Source: Carettochelys insculpta
Lineage: Eukaryota; Chordata; Testudines; Carettochelyidae
Length of the DNA stretch: 64,000 nt
Direction of reading: 5' to 3'
Assembly: GCF_033958435.1 (NCBI RefSeq)
Contig: NC_134158.1
Coordinates: 9,364,337-9,428,336 of the forward strand
The notes beneath the pieces were generated by a model that saw nothing but the letters and a program-made list of their open reading frames with translations, was not told the DNA's origin and did no database searches. Every line of letters starts with the position of its first letter. Position 1 is the stretch's first letter. Below, in pieces: positions 45,437 through 54,760 of this stretch. The position numbers and the translations under genes are program-made.

Positions 45437-45979
45437 TTCCTACTCTAGTTATATACGAGGGTTAATTAAATGTTTCAGATAGAGGTTGTTATAAAGGATT
45501 TAGTTTAAGGGCAACAGAAGTAAGTCACTGGCTCCCTCCAAGCTCCCCCTCTAAACTCCCCTCTCCAAACTCCCTCCTGTTAGCACGCACCCTGGTTGCC
45601 AGCACCCGGTCGCAAAGCTCCCTGGTCGCTTACTAGCAGGTTTTAAGTGCTCGGCCTCCCTGATAGCTCCTCCCTCTGCCTACAGCTCAGCCAATCAGCA
45701 CACGGTGTTTCAATTCAAACCTAATCAGCTTCCAACTGCCTGCCTGCCTGCCTGCCTGAGCACACGGCCTTTCAAACAAACAAACACACACTCAGCTCAG
45801 CACTCCAAACAAACAAACTCCAAACTCCAAACAAACACACAAGCCCAAAACCTCCAAATATAAGCAGCCACTTACCCCAAGGTGCTTTAGTTTGCTCCTT
45901 CCTTCTCCTCCTCCAGGAGAGCCTCTCCAAACTCCCTCCTGTTAGCACGCACCCTGTTTGCCAGCACCCGGTCGCAAAG
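45437..45979 (-). promoter_or_regulatory. CR1 5'UTR/promoter region with duplicated module
   Basis: A 57-bp segment at 45561-45617 is repeated at 45923-45979 with a single mismatch, 362 bp apart. The interior contains (TGCC)n near 45737-45757 and 'aaac' repeats. A tandem promoter-monomer arrangement, as in mouse L1, is one explanation. Confidence 0.7.
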
Positions 45980-46026
45980 ATATACTACCTCTCCCTAGCC
46001 AGCCAGTCCTAACTCATTTTTCTGGC

Positions 46027-47007
46027 TCATATTTTCTTACCCCAGTATAGGCTCCTCAGCACTCTCCTTAGCGCCCTGTGCACATCCTTGTTCCTCAGTG
46101 TGTAAATCAGGGAGTTAAGCATGGGGGCGATGATGCCGTAGAAGAGGGAAACCATCTTGCCCCGGTCCAGAGAATGGTTGGATGGCGGCTGAAGATATAT
46201 GAAAATGGCCGTCCCATAGAAGAGAGCCACCACAGCCAGGTGGGAGGCGCAGGTGTTGAAGGCCTTGAGCCTGCCCTTGGCCGACTGCATCCTCAGCACA
46301 GCGGTGACGATGTAGCTGTAGGAGACGAGGATGAGGCCCAGGGGTACCAGCAGGAAGATCACGCTGACAGCAAACGCCTCAGCCTCGTTCGCCGAGGTGT
46401 CGACGCAGGCCAGCCTGAGCAGGGCCGGCACCTCGCAGAAGAAGTGGTCAATGCGGTTCCGCCCGCATCGGGGCAGCCGCACCGTCAGGATGGTCTGCAC
46501 CATGGAGTTGCCGAAACCGCTCAACCAGACGGCAGCCGCCATCTGCAGGCAGAGGCGTTGGTTCATGACTATGGTGTAGCGCAGCGGCCGGCAGATGGCC
46601 ACGTAGCGGTCGTAGGCCATGACGACCAGCAAGAGGCACTCGGTGCAGCCCAGCGAGAGGAAAACGTACAGCTGGACCACGCAGCCGGCCCAGGTGATGG
46701 ACTTGTGGGTACTCTGGAAGTTCACCAGCATCTGAGGAATGGTGCTGGTGGTGTAGCAAAGGTCCAGGAAGGAGAGGTTGCTGAGGAAGAAATACATAGG
46801 GGTGTGCAGACTGGGTTCCCGCCACAAGACCGCAATGATGGCCAGGTTCCCCACCAGGTTCACAACATACAGGATCAGGAAGACCACGAAAAGCAGCTTC
46901 TCCAAATGCGGTTGGTCAGAGACCCCCAGTAAGATAAACTCCCACTCGGAGGTTCCATTCCCTCTTTCCTCCTGTGGGAAGAAGGGACAAAAATAAGGAG
47001 GAAACAA
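46027..47007 (-). CDS. Olfactory receptor (class II, family 2-like), start codon not in this exon
   Basis: A seven-transmembrane odorant receptor coupled to G-olf in olfactory neurons. Landmarks are all present: an N-glycosylation site in RGNGTSEWEFILLG, NLVGNLAI in TM1, HTPMYFFLSNLSFLDL in TM2, MAYDRYVAICRPLRY at the end of TM3, SYSYIVTAVL in TM5, KAFNTCASHLAVV in TM6, and PMLNSLIYTLRNKDV in TM7. The C-terminus is short and the stop TGA is at 46029-46027. No frameshift or internal stop. The open frame begins at a TTG (47007) with no in-frame ATG before TM1. A good acceptor, CCTTCTTCCCACAG|GAGGAAAGAGG (exon edge 46971), suggests that the Met is supplied by an upstream exon; alternatively the start is lost. 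Similarity to mammalian OR2 genes near MGAT1 is inference. Confidence 0.9.
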   Translation of the reverse strand: MFPPYFCPFFPQEERGNGTSEWEFILLGVSDQPHLEKLLFVVFLILYVVNLVGNLAIIAVLWREPSLHTPMYFFLSNLSFLDLCYTTSTIPQMLVNFQSTHKSITWAGCVVQLYVFLSLGCTECLLLVVMAYDRYVAICRPLRYTIVMNQRLCLQMAAAVWLSGFGNSMVQTILTVRLPRCGRNRIDHFFCEVPALLRLACVDTSANEAEAFAVSVIFLLVPLGLILVSYSYIVTAVLRMQSAKGRLKAFNTCASHLAVVALFYGTAIFIYLQPPSNHSLDRGKMVSLFYGIIAPMLNSLIYTLRNKDVHRALRRVLRSLYWGKKI

Positions 47008-47211
47008 GCTTCAATAGCCACACGCAGGAGGGACACATTCAAGGGCCATCCCATGTGCTCTGAATGGACCTTGCCGACTTGTGACTTGGGTGGCAGAAAA
47101 TCTGGCCTAGTTGGGTGGCAGGTGGGATCTTTCTGACACAGAAGAGTGGCGCTTAATGTTGAAAAAGAGTCCATATATCTTGGAATTAAAGTGTTATAGA
47201 TCAGCATTTCT

Positions 47212-47513
47212 AAAACTTTTGGAGACCATGAAACACCAAAGAGTAATATTTTTTATGGAGAACACCTATGAAAATTTTCTTCAAAAACTTTGTCGTCAGA
47301 CCAAAAGAAAAAAAAAAACAGAGACACATACAGCAAAACCAAAATGAAGTAATTTAATCAGTATCATAGCAGTGACGATGTAATGTCGTACCTGGTTATC
47401 ACTGGAAAATTGTTATTTATTTTAAAACTTTTATTTTCCCAAACATTCCCGGCACACTTATGAGATCTTCAAGGAACCCCAGTGTTAGGCAGAACATAGT
47501 TTAAGAAACACTG
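47212..47513. mobile_element. hAT-type MITE
   Basis: Termini CAGCATTTCTAAAACTT and TAGTTTAAGAAACACTG are inverted versions of the CAGTGTTTCTCAAACT-type hAT end. Flanking 8-mers (ttatagat/tcctggat) agree at 5 of 8 positions. The interior is AT-rich with no coding capacity. Confidence 0.65.
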
Positions 47514-47917
47514 TCCTGGATAACTGGACCAGTGCCATTTGGAGGGAGAAATAAGATACTGATGTCAAGAAATGGATAGGAGGGAAAAATGGATGCTTAG
47601 ATTACAAGCTTGTGGGGACAAAGGTCATTTTTAAAATTCTGTATTTGTAGCTATCCTGGTCATAACTGGAGCTCTTATAACTCCAGTTGTATTCTAAGCT
47701 ATGATAATAATAATACCAAGATAGTAAATCAGAGAGGAGTGGATCTGTGACAATTGGTAGCAACTATAGGGTATTGTACCAGGATCTCTCAAATTCCAAG
47801 AATCCCTTCATGGCCAGGGCTGGGTCTATGGTTGCTGGCCTCCCTTTCTCCTCCTTAGGACGCCTTAAGAAACCACACATCTTTCTTGTCGCTAACACCA
47901 GCTGGGCGCTGAAGTCA

Positions 47918-48162
47918 TAGAATCATAGAGCGCTAGAAACGAAGAGGACTTTGAGAGGTCGTCAAGTCCAGTCCTCAGCACTCACAGCAGGACCAAGCAC
48001 TGTCTAGATCATCCGTGACAAATATTTATCGTACCTGCCCTTAAATATCTCCAACGATGGAGATTCCACAATCTCTGTTGGCAATTTATTCCAGTGTTTA
48101 ACCACTCTGACAATTAGGAAGTTTTTCCTAATGTCCAACCTAAACCTCCCTTGCTTCAAGTA
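47918..48162 (-). repeat. CR1 3' end, minus orientation
   Basis: Starts 'tcatagaatcatagagcgct' (terminal repeat) and continues through the 3'UTR to 'gtccaacctaaacctccctt', the end of ORF2 in reverse. It abuts an inverted copy at about 48163. Confidence 0.8.
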
Positions 48163-48355
48163 CCTAAAAAGGTGTTACAAGGAGGAGGGAGGAAATTTAT
48201 TCTCCCTAACCTCTCCCATGGCATGGCAAGAAGCAATGGGCTTAAATTCCAGCAAGGTATTTTTAGGTTCAGCTCTAGGAAGAGCTTCCTAACGGCCAGG
48301 TGGTCAAACCATGGAATAAATTGCCCAGGGAGGTTGTGAAATCTCCATCACTTTC
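48163..48355 (+). repeat. CR1 ORF2 end, plus orientation
   Basis: 'gtacctaaaaaggtgttaca' then 'aagaagcaatgggcttaaat' and 'ttgtgaaatctccatcac' is the sense C-terminal ORF2 region of the same subfamily as the adjacent minus piece. The two overlap in content, so two insertions or a duplication are needed. Confidence 0.75.
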
Positions 48356-48718
48356 ATGATGTTGTTCTAAGATGCTCTCCTGTCATTTTAGTCATTCCAC
48401 CCATGAAGAGGTGGTGGCTACGCCAGTAAGAGAGGTTCTGCCATCAACATAGCACTGTCTATGCTGGCTCGTCACTGAGGTGTTTGGATCATTCACATCC
48501 CTGAGGGATTTAGTTGTGCCGAAGTAATTCAGTCATGTAAAGCAGGGATTACTCAAAGGGTCGTTAAACATTGGAACAGGTTATGTAAGGATCTTGTGAA
48601 ATTTCCATCTGTTTGACAGAATGCACCCCTGTATTCACACCCTACAAGGATATCTCTGGAGGTAGCATTTGAAATCTAATCACTCACTGGTCCATAATGT
48701 CATGGTGAACTACACGAA

Positions 48719-49043
48719 AAGGTTAAAGCTCTTTAATCCAGCACCCTCACAACCTGACCAGCACCGGATAAGACAATTTACTGGACCACAGGAGGTTGAT
48801 ATTATCTAGCAGCATTGCCAACACTTCCACTACTTACTTGGCTCTTAGGAGACATTGATGGGTAAATCACAGGTTGATAATTGTACAGAACACAGAGGGC
48901 CAGGACCGGTGGCTGGAAACAACCTTTATGGGACCACAGAAACTTGGCCACACCCATGACAAGCGATTGTTCAGCTAACTAAAATCATGCCAGATTATGG
49001 ATGTTGCCTGATGAGAGTTCCAGATTAGAGGGGTTCAACCTGC
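48719..49043 (-). mobile_element. Family B MITE, complete
   Basis: Inverted termini AGGTTAAAGCTCTTTAATCC and AGATTAGAGGGGTTCAACCT. The interior has 'tactggaccacaggaggttg' and 'aacttggccacacccatgac' as in the other copies. About 325 bp, non-coding. Confidence 0.75.
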
Positions 49044-49239
49044 AGCAATGTTCTTTGTCGAGGGATAAACATAAGACGAGTTTCGGTCTGAGAAGTGTTA
49101 ATTAGATAAACCTGCGTTAACCAGTTTTTTAAGCACAAAGGAGACTATTTGATGCTATCAAAGCCAATCAAGTGGGCCAGTCTTTGGCAAGGAAAGGGGA
49201 CAAAAGCGAACAGATGTACATTTAAGCAAACAGCAGTGA

Positions 49240-49640
49240 GACAGCTCATTCACCATGGGACTTATTGCCTCCTTCCTTGCAGGAATTAACCTTATCAAGA
49301 CATAACTCGTGCATAAAATGCATATCAAAAGAGAACTGGACTATAAAAGCCAGGGGCAAAGACACCTGCAGGTATCTGTCCTTATCTCTCTCTCTTTCCC
49401 CTAAGACAGCAAAAGACTTTGGACTTTGGAGAAGTTCCTGGTCTGAGAATTTGCTCAGCTGTGTTGTTGGGAGTAGGTGGGAAGGATTACACCTTGAGCC
49501 AAACGTAGCTGGTTGAGTTTTAATGCTAGGAAGTGTTTTACTTTTACTTCTCCTGTAACCATTTCTGACTGTAATGCCTTACATGTGTACTCAGTTGAAA
49601 CCTATCTCTTTGTGGTTAAAGGAACGTGTTTTCTTCCGTA
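49240..49640 (+). other. Possible LTR-like or TATA-containing repeat
   Basis: A TATA box, 'ggactataaaagccagggg' (TATAAAAG at 49342-49349), is followed by a C/T-rich tract. It resembles the promoter part of a long terminal repeat, but no paired LTR, primer site or internal coding region was seen. Confidence 0.3.
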
Positions 49641-49813
49641 ATCCAAACTACTCCACTATGGAAAAGGACCCTCTTATCCAGGTCACTGCCTGGGTCAGTT
49701 ACTTGCCCCTTTCCCCCAGTAGCTGGGTCTTGCAATGGGTCTCTGTTGTAGGGAGCCCCGGGTCTCCCTCCCCTGCTGTTTCTGAAGCCAGTATGGCTCA
49801 CTCTCAGGCTAAT

Positions 49814-50168
49814 GCTGCACTCACCCGTAGTGCTGGCAGCTTGATGCAAATGACCAGTCTCAAAAATACGAAATGACTGCTCATTTGCATATTTGAGTGG
49901 CTTATTTGCTTATTCATTGCAGAAAACAAGCAGTGAAGAAGTGGTTCTGTCAGCAAAACCCCCCTTTTACGGCAACCCCTTATCCCTGATTTTTCACAGG
50001 CCTAAAGGGCTGGCGTCAGGGGCTTTTGATGGCAGAACCACATCATCACTGCTTGTTTTCTGCTGCGAATATGCAAATGAGTCACTCAGAAATGCAAATG
50101 AATGGGCATTTTGCATTTTCGAGACTTCTCATTTGCATCAAGCTGCCAGCCCTAGGGGTGAGTGTAGC
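49814..50168. mobile_element. Foldback MITE with long inverted arms and octamer motifs
   Basis: The left arm (GCTGCACTCACCC...GGCAGCTTGATGCAAATGA) and the reverse complement of the right arm (GCTACACTCACCC...) match over about 150 bp each, leaving a short central loop near 49970-50010. The arms contain at least five ATGCAAAT/ATTTGCAT octamers. There is no coding region. Confidence 0.85.
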
Positions 50169-50693
50169 AAACTTTCGCTCTCTCTTTCTCCTACACCTCT
50201 ACTCCTGGTCTCTACTCTTCCGCCACCTCCCAGCCAGGGAGGCTTTAAAGGCCTTCAGCAAGTTAGCAGTGGAGTCAACCAGCCCCAATCTGCCTGAGCC
50301 GGCTCCATCCCAGCTGCTTCAAATTACCCTGCTGCCCTCTGCTTCCACGGAGCATGGCTTTTTGCCTTTGCGGGCTGCCTTTCTTCCACTCTGTGGGAAC
50401 ACCCTGCCACAGCTCCTTTAAACTGAATTGGACGGGAAACTCCATTTGAAGCGGCAAACAGTTGGCTGTTGACCCCTGTTAGACAGGCAACGGACCTAAA
50501 ATAACTGAGCTGTCCTGGAGAGGATCAGGCAGTGCAGAAGACACATCTTGAGCGGGGAATTTGGGAGTGGGATTTTGTTGTGGTCACCCTGCAAGAGGTG
50601 ACCAAGGCTGGTAGAAGTCAGATTATGGTTGGGGTTCGAGGATAGGTTGCTGCGGTCAAGACCAGGGCTGTGGCTACATGTAGACGCTCAAGA

Positions 50694-51082
50694 GCCACGT
50701 CTACACAAGAAGCATCAGTCAACAGGTGTCACTGTCAGAAGAGATGTCCCAGCAGAACCTCTGTTGGCAGATGGCATCTACACGTAAAGGCGGCTGGAAA
50801 GAGCAAGCCGCTATGTTGACAGAGAACAACCAGATTGCCCAGCCCTTTCTCAGCCCCATGGCTGACCAGGAGCTCTCCAAACAGGGCAGACCGGGAACCG
50901 GAAGCACTGTTTGCCAGCAAAAGGGTCCTTGGAGCGTCTACATGGCTGTTTTCTCAGCAGAACGGTGTTGAGAGAGACGTGATATCTGAACGGGGAGAGG
51001 TATAACGCAGCCGGCGGAGGTGCCCGGTGTCGTCGACAAAAGCCCAGTTTTGCCAGAAAAAGCCTCCTGTGCAGACGTGGCC
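50694..51082. mobile_element. MITE with GCCACGTCTACAC-type inverted termini
   Basis: Left GCCACGTCTACACAAG and right reverse complement GCCACGTCTGCACAGG match at 14 of 16 positions. The terminus is related to that of the element at 60.12-60.52 kb and to the GTGTAGACGTAGCC end at 58.62 kb. Confidence 0.65.
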
Positions 51083-51214
51083 AAGGGGGTGCAGGCTGCT
51101 TGGGATTGACTCATATTGGCGGCTACAGTAGCTTAAGGTTGTGACACAGCCAAGGTTGCAGGGCAGAGGTGACACAAACCCTCGTTAGTCTGGATTGCAC
51201 TCCAGACTATCCTG

Positions 51215-51358
51215 GCAGGTTTTTAAGAACAAGGTTGGACAAATACTGGTCAAGTATGGGCCAGGTAATCTTATTCCTGCCTCAGTAGGGGGGTATGGCC
51301 CAGACGACATCTAGAGGCACCCTTTAGCCCTACATGTCTAGGATTTTGTCATTCTACT
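51215..51358 (+). repeat. LINE (CR1-related) 3' end
   Basis: 'gcaggtttttaagaacaagg' and 'ttggacaaatactgg' then 'agccctacatgtctagg' match the ORF2 end and tail of a CR1-related LINE in plus orientation. Confidence 0.6.
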
Positions 51359-51364
51359 TAAGAA

Positions 51365-52127
51365 CTTACCTAGGGACAACCTCCCAACCTTATGAGCATT
51401 CTAACCAATAGCTGCAGTCTACACCACAGGAATACCGGTCCTGGCACTTTTCCTTGCAACAAAGCCTGCTGCCAGCTTTGTCCACGTATCTATTCTAAAG
51501 ATACCATCACTGGACCTAACCAGGTTACTTACAAAATCACGGGCACATTCTCATGCTCCTCAAATAACATCATATATGCTACCATGTGCCAACAATGCCC
51601 AGATGCTTTGTATAATGGACAGACTTCAAACTCTCTCAGACAAAGAGTTAATGGGCACAAAACAGACATCAAAACATTCCTGATCCACAAACCAGTTAGT
51701 CTACATTTTACTGGAGTGGGCCATCCTGTTAATGACTAAAGAGTCTGCATTTTATTGAAGAACAATATCCAGTCTGCTTTACAAAGAGAAGCTGCTGAAC
51801 TCTCTTTCATATTCAAATTTGACACATTAACGTGGTTTGAACCAGGATGTAAACTTTCTGGGACATTAAAAGGGCTTTTTTGCATTCTTGGCTTAATCTA
51901 ATTCTTGACTGCACCCTCCACCCGTCTACTTTCTGATTTGCTCACCTTGATAATCTTTTTTCTGATTCGTCAGCCTTGATTATTATTTTTGGTTCTCTGT
52001 GCCTTAAATATTGGGTCTGCTCTGGTGTGGCTATGGTCTGAAGAAGTGGGTCTGCCCCACAGAAGCTCATCACCTAATAAATTTATTTTGTTAGTCTTTA
52101 AAGTGCTACTTGCTGCTTTTTTGTTTT
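51365..52127 (+). mobile_element. Penelope-like element 3' end (GIY-YIG domain and 3' tail)
   Basis: An open frame at 51392-51739 ends the Penelope-like protein: paired cysteines (FPCNKACCQLCP), then SCSSNNIIYATMCQQCP, ALYNGQTSNSLRQRVNGHK, the GIY-YIG-type endonuclease pattern of Penelope elements. A TAA at 51737-51739 interrupts it; homology continues as REAAELSFIFKFDTL. The 3' tail contains CTGAAGA at 52038-52044, a GTGGG...CCCAC hairpin, and 'ttagtctttaaagtgctac'. The element lacks the reverse transcriptase region and is defective. Confidence 0.85.
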
Positions 52128-52297
52128 TACCTAGGGCAGTTGTGGAATCTCCATCGCTGGAGATGTTTAAAAGAGGGTGAAACAGACATCTATCAGGGAT
52201 GGTTTAGACAGTGTTGGGTCCTGCTGGGAGGGCAGGGGACTGGACTCAATGACCTCCCGAGGTCCCTTCCAGTTCTAGTGTTCTATGAGTCTATGAA
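52128..52297 (+). repeat. CR1 3' end
   Basis: 'gttgtggaatctccatcgct', 'ggagatgtttaaaagagggt' and 'gacctcccgaggtcccttcc', ending in 'tctatgagtctatga', is the ORF2 end and 3'UTR of a CR1 subfamily. Confidence 0.85.
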
Positions 52298-53222
52298 TGG
52301 CCATACTGGATGGGACCTAAGGTCCATCTAGCTCAGTATCCTGTCTTCTGACAGTGGCCAATGCCAGGTGCCCTCAAGGGAGCGAACAGAACAGGTAATC
52401 ATCAAGTGACCCATCCCTGATTGTCCATTCCTGGCTTCTGACAGAGGCTAGGGACTCCGTCCCTGCTTGTCCTGGCTCATAGCCATTGATGGACCGTGAA
52501 CTTGTCTAGTTCTTTGTTGAACCCTTTTATAGACTTGTCCTTCACAACCTCCTCGAGCAGGGAATTCCACTGGGTGTTGCGTGAAAAAAAAACAAACAAA
52601 AATCACCTTCTTTTTTTTTAAACCCGCTGCCAATTAATTTGACTGGGTGACCCCCTAGTTCTTGCGTTATGAGAAGGAGTAAATAACACACCCACATTGA
52701 CTTTCTCTGCACCAGTCATGGTTTTATAGACCTCTGCGGTATTCCCCTCCGTCGTCTCTTTTCTAGGCTAAAATGTCCCAGTCTTAAGAATCCCTCCTCG
52801 AACAGAAGCCGTTGCAAACCCCTAATCATTTTGGTTGCCCTGTTCCAATTCTAATCTGTCTTTTTTGAGATGGAGCAACCACATCTGCATGCCATATTCA
52901 ATATACGGGATTATCATGGACATTCCTGCTTTGAGGGCAGGGGGCTGGACTTGATGACCTCTCGAGGTCCCTTCCAGTCCTAGTATTCTATGATTCTACA
53001 GAGCCAACGTGACATTTTCTGTGGATGTATTCAGAGAACTATCCACAATGACTCCACGATCTCTACTTTGAGTGTTGACAGATGATTTAACTCCAATTAC
53101 TTTAGATGCAGAGTTGGGATTATGTGTTCCGTTGTGCAGCCCTTTGCATTTAACCTTGAATTTCATCTGCTGTCTTATGCCCGGTTACCCAGTTCTGAGA
53201 GAGCCTTTTGTATCTCTCATTC
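52296..53222 (-). repeat. CR1 element interrupted by a nested tail
   Basis: A minus-strand CR1 3' end ('gaatggccatactggatggg' onward) runs to about 52928. At 52929-53000 a plus-oriented tail ('ggggctggacttgatgacct ... attctatgattc') intervenes. CR1 homology then resumes at about 53002 ('agagaactatccacaatgac') to about 53222. Compared with 41.31-42.27 kb it is diverged, with several indels. Confidence 0.8.
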
Positions 53223-54404
53223 GTAAGTACTTCTCTGTGCGACCGAGAGGGACCACAGCGTACACACTCAGCGGGTGAATCAAATCATCCCCACACTGCT
53301 AATAATGATGTAGACCCCGATCCTGTGAAAAGTTGCAGCTGAGGTTTCCCAAGCGGTTTTATGGAATGCTTCAGCCAAATCCCGCTGATTTTGAGGGGGA
53401 TTATGGGGCCAGAATTTCAAAGGTATTTAGGCACCTAAATACGGAGGTAAGCACCAAATAGGACTTTCCAAAGAATTTCTAACTCTTGTTGGTCCTGATA
53501 GGAGCAAGGCACACAGCACCCACAGGCACCTTTGTAAAGGGGAACCATGCTCCTGAGTTCCCTTCATCTCCTTTGCCCACACTGCATCAGGGGCACAGCC
53601 TACAGGCATAAGCTAAGTACGTGGGTAAGTTTTGACAGGGTCAGGGCTTCTCCAAGCAGAGTGGGTTCACATGGCACTCCAGAAACACAGGGTCCAATCC
53701 TGAAGATGGTGATTACTACTCACACATGCAAAGTTAGTCCTTTCTCTCTTTGCGGGCTAGGGACCCTGGACAAGACAGATTCCAACCCAATCTCCTTGTC
53801 TATGGCACTTCTCTGCTCCACAGCACCACAGAAGCTGAGCACATAACAATTGCGAATGACTTTATCCTCCTACTGCCCCAGAGAGATAGGGCCACTTTAT
53901 CAGACCCTTCAGAAAGAGCTAGTAGAGCTAGCCCTCTCACATGCTGTCCATCTCCTGGACCCTCCCTGGAAATTAGCGCAGGGATCATGAACAAGAGGAG
54001 AAAAAAAGAATCAGACTCACCTCCATTTGCCTCCAGCTCTTCTCTTCACCTCCTGCCTGAAGACCTCTAGGAGGTTCAGACATTCCAAAGCCAGGGCAGA
54101 GTATGGACTCCCTAGGATGAGACAGCCCTGAGCTGGGGAGTTGAATGTCTCAGGGACTCAGGGATGTGGGAAACCAGCTAATTCTGACACCTCTGCATTT
54201 GACTCTGAAAGGCCAGAGAATGCAGGTGTCTCCTTGTCGTCCTGCTGGGGCCCTTTGGATGGGTCTCAAAAGGAGGGGAATGGGGCAAAATGGATGCTCA
54301 GAGCCAGCCATTTGGTACCCAAGCTAGCTAGTGTGTGTATGAAATACTCTGAACCTATCTCAGCTGGCAGGGCCTCCTGAAAGTCCAGAGACCCTTGGGC
54401 TGGA
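53223..54404. other. No gene recognised
   Basis: No coding exon or clear repeat was identified. Confidence 0.35.
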
Positions 54405-54760
54405 ATGACTGAAAGCCCAGAGATGGGGAAGGGAGTGAGGGATGACCCAAGGGAAAGGGATGGAGAGAGATTGTGGGTGGGCTGCTGGCCCTGGCCAGCT
54501 GGATATAGAGAAGGGGAGTTTGAAAGAGGAGTGGCCGGAGGAGGGAGACAGGGAGAGAGGCGAGGTGTCAGGGCAGAAAGAAAGACACAGAAGGATAGAT
54601 AAAAAGAACAAGAAAGGGAGGTCTACAAGAGCCAAGAGGTGGATGAGGAGCAGGATGGTAGAGCGGGGAGGAAGCAGAGGCAGGGAAAGAGGAATGGACA
54701 AGCAGAAGGACGGTGAGTGGGGGAGAGAGACCCGGAGAGCTGGAGAGAAGTGCAGTGGGT
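54405..54760 (+). repeat. Purine-rich (GA) low-complexity tract
   Basis: The plus strand is mostly A/G over about 350 bp ('ggagggagacagggagagag' and similar), which produces open frames on both strands. No tandem period is obvious. Confidence 0.7.

Larger units (their letters stand above)
41307..45979 (-). mobile_element. Full-length CR1 LINE, both ORFs open
   Basis: About 4.67 kb. In element order: a 5'UTR with a duplicated 57-bp module (45979-45437), ORF1 (45436-44516), ORF2 (to 41508), a 3'UTR of about 200 bp containing the CR1 signature 'ggaccttt ggtctgaccc agt' in sense, and a terminal 8-bp repeat (ttatgttc units, 41311-41338). Neither frame has an internal stop. CR1 elements usually lack long target duplications, and none is evident. 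The 5' end lies about 50 bp from the olfactory receptor stop, on the same strand. Intact frames suggest a young insertion. Confidence 0.95.

Noticed and set aside
41306..45983. GATAT on both sides of the CR1 as a target duplication
   Set aside because: Only 5 bp, and the right copy overlaps the duplicated 5'UTR module; chance is likely.
46078..46932. 284-codon open frame antisense to the olfactory receptor
   Set aside because: Shadow of the receptor reading frame, without domain similarity.
49240..49640. Endogenous retrovirus
   Set aside because: A TATA box alone is present; no paired LTRs, primer-binding site or gag/pol similarity was seen.
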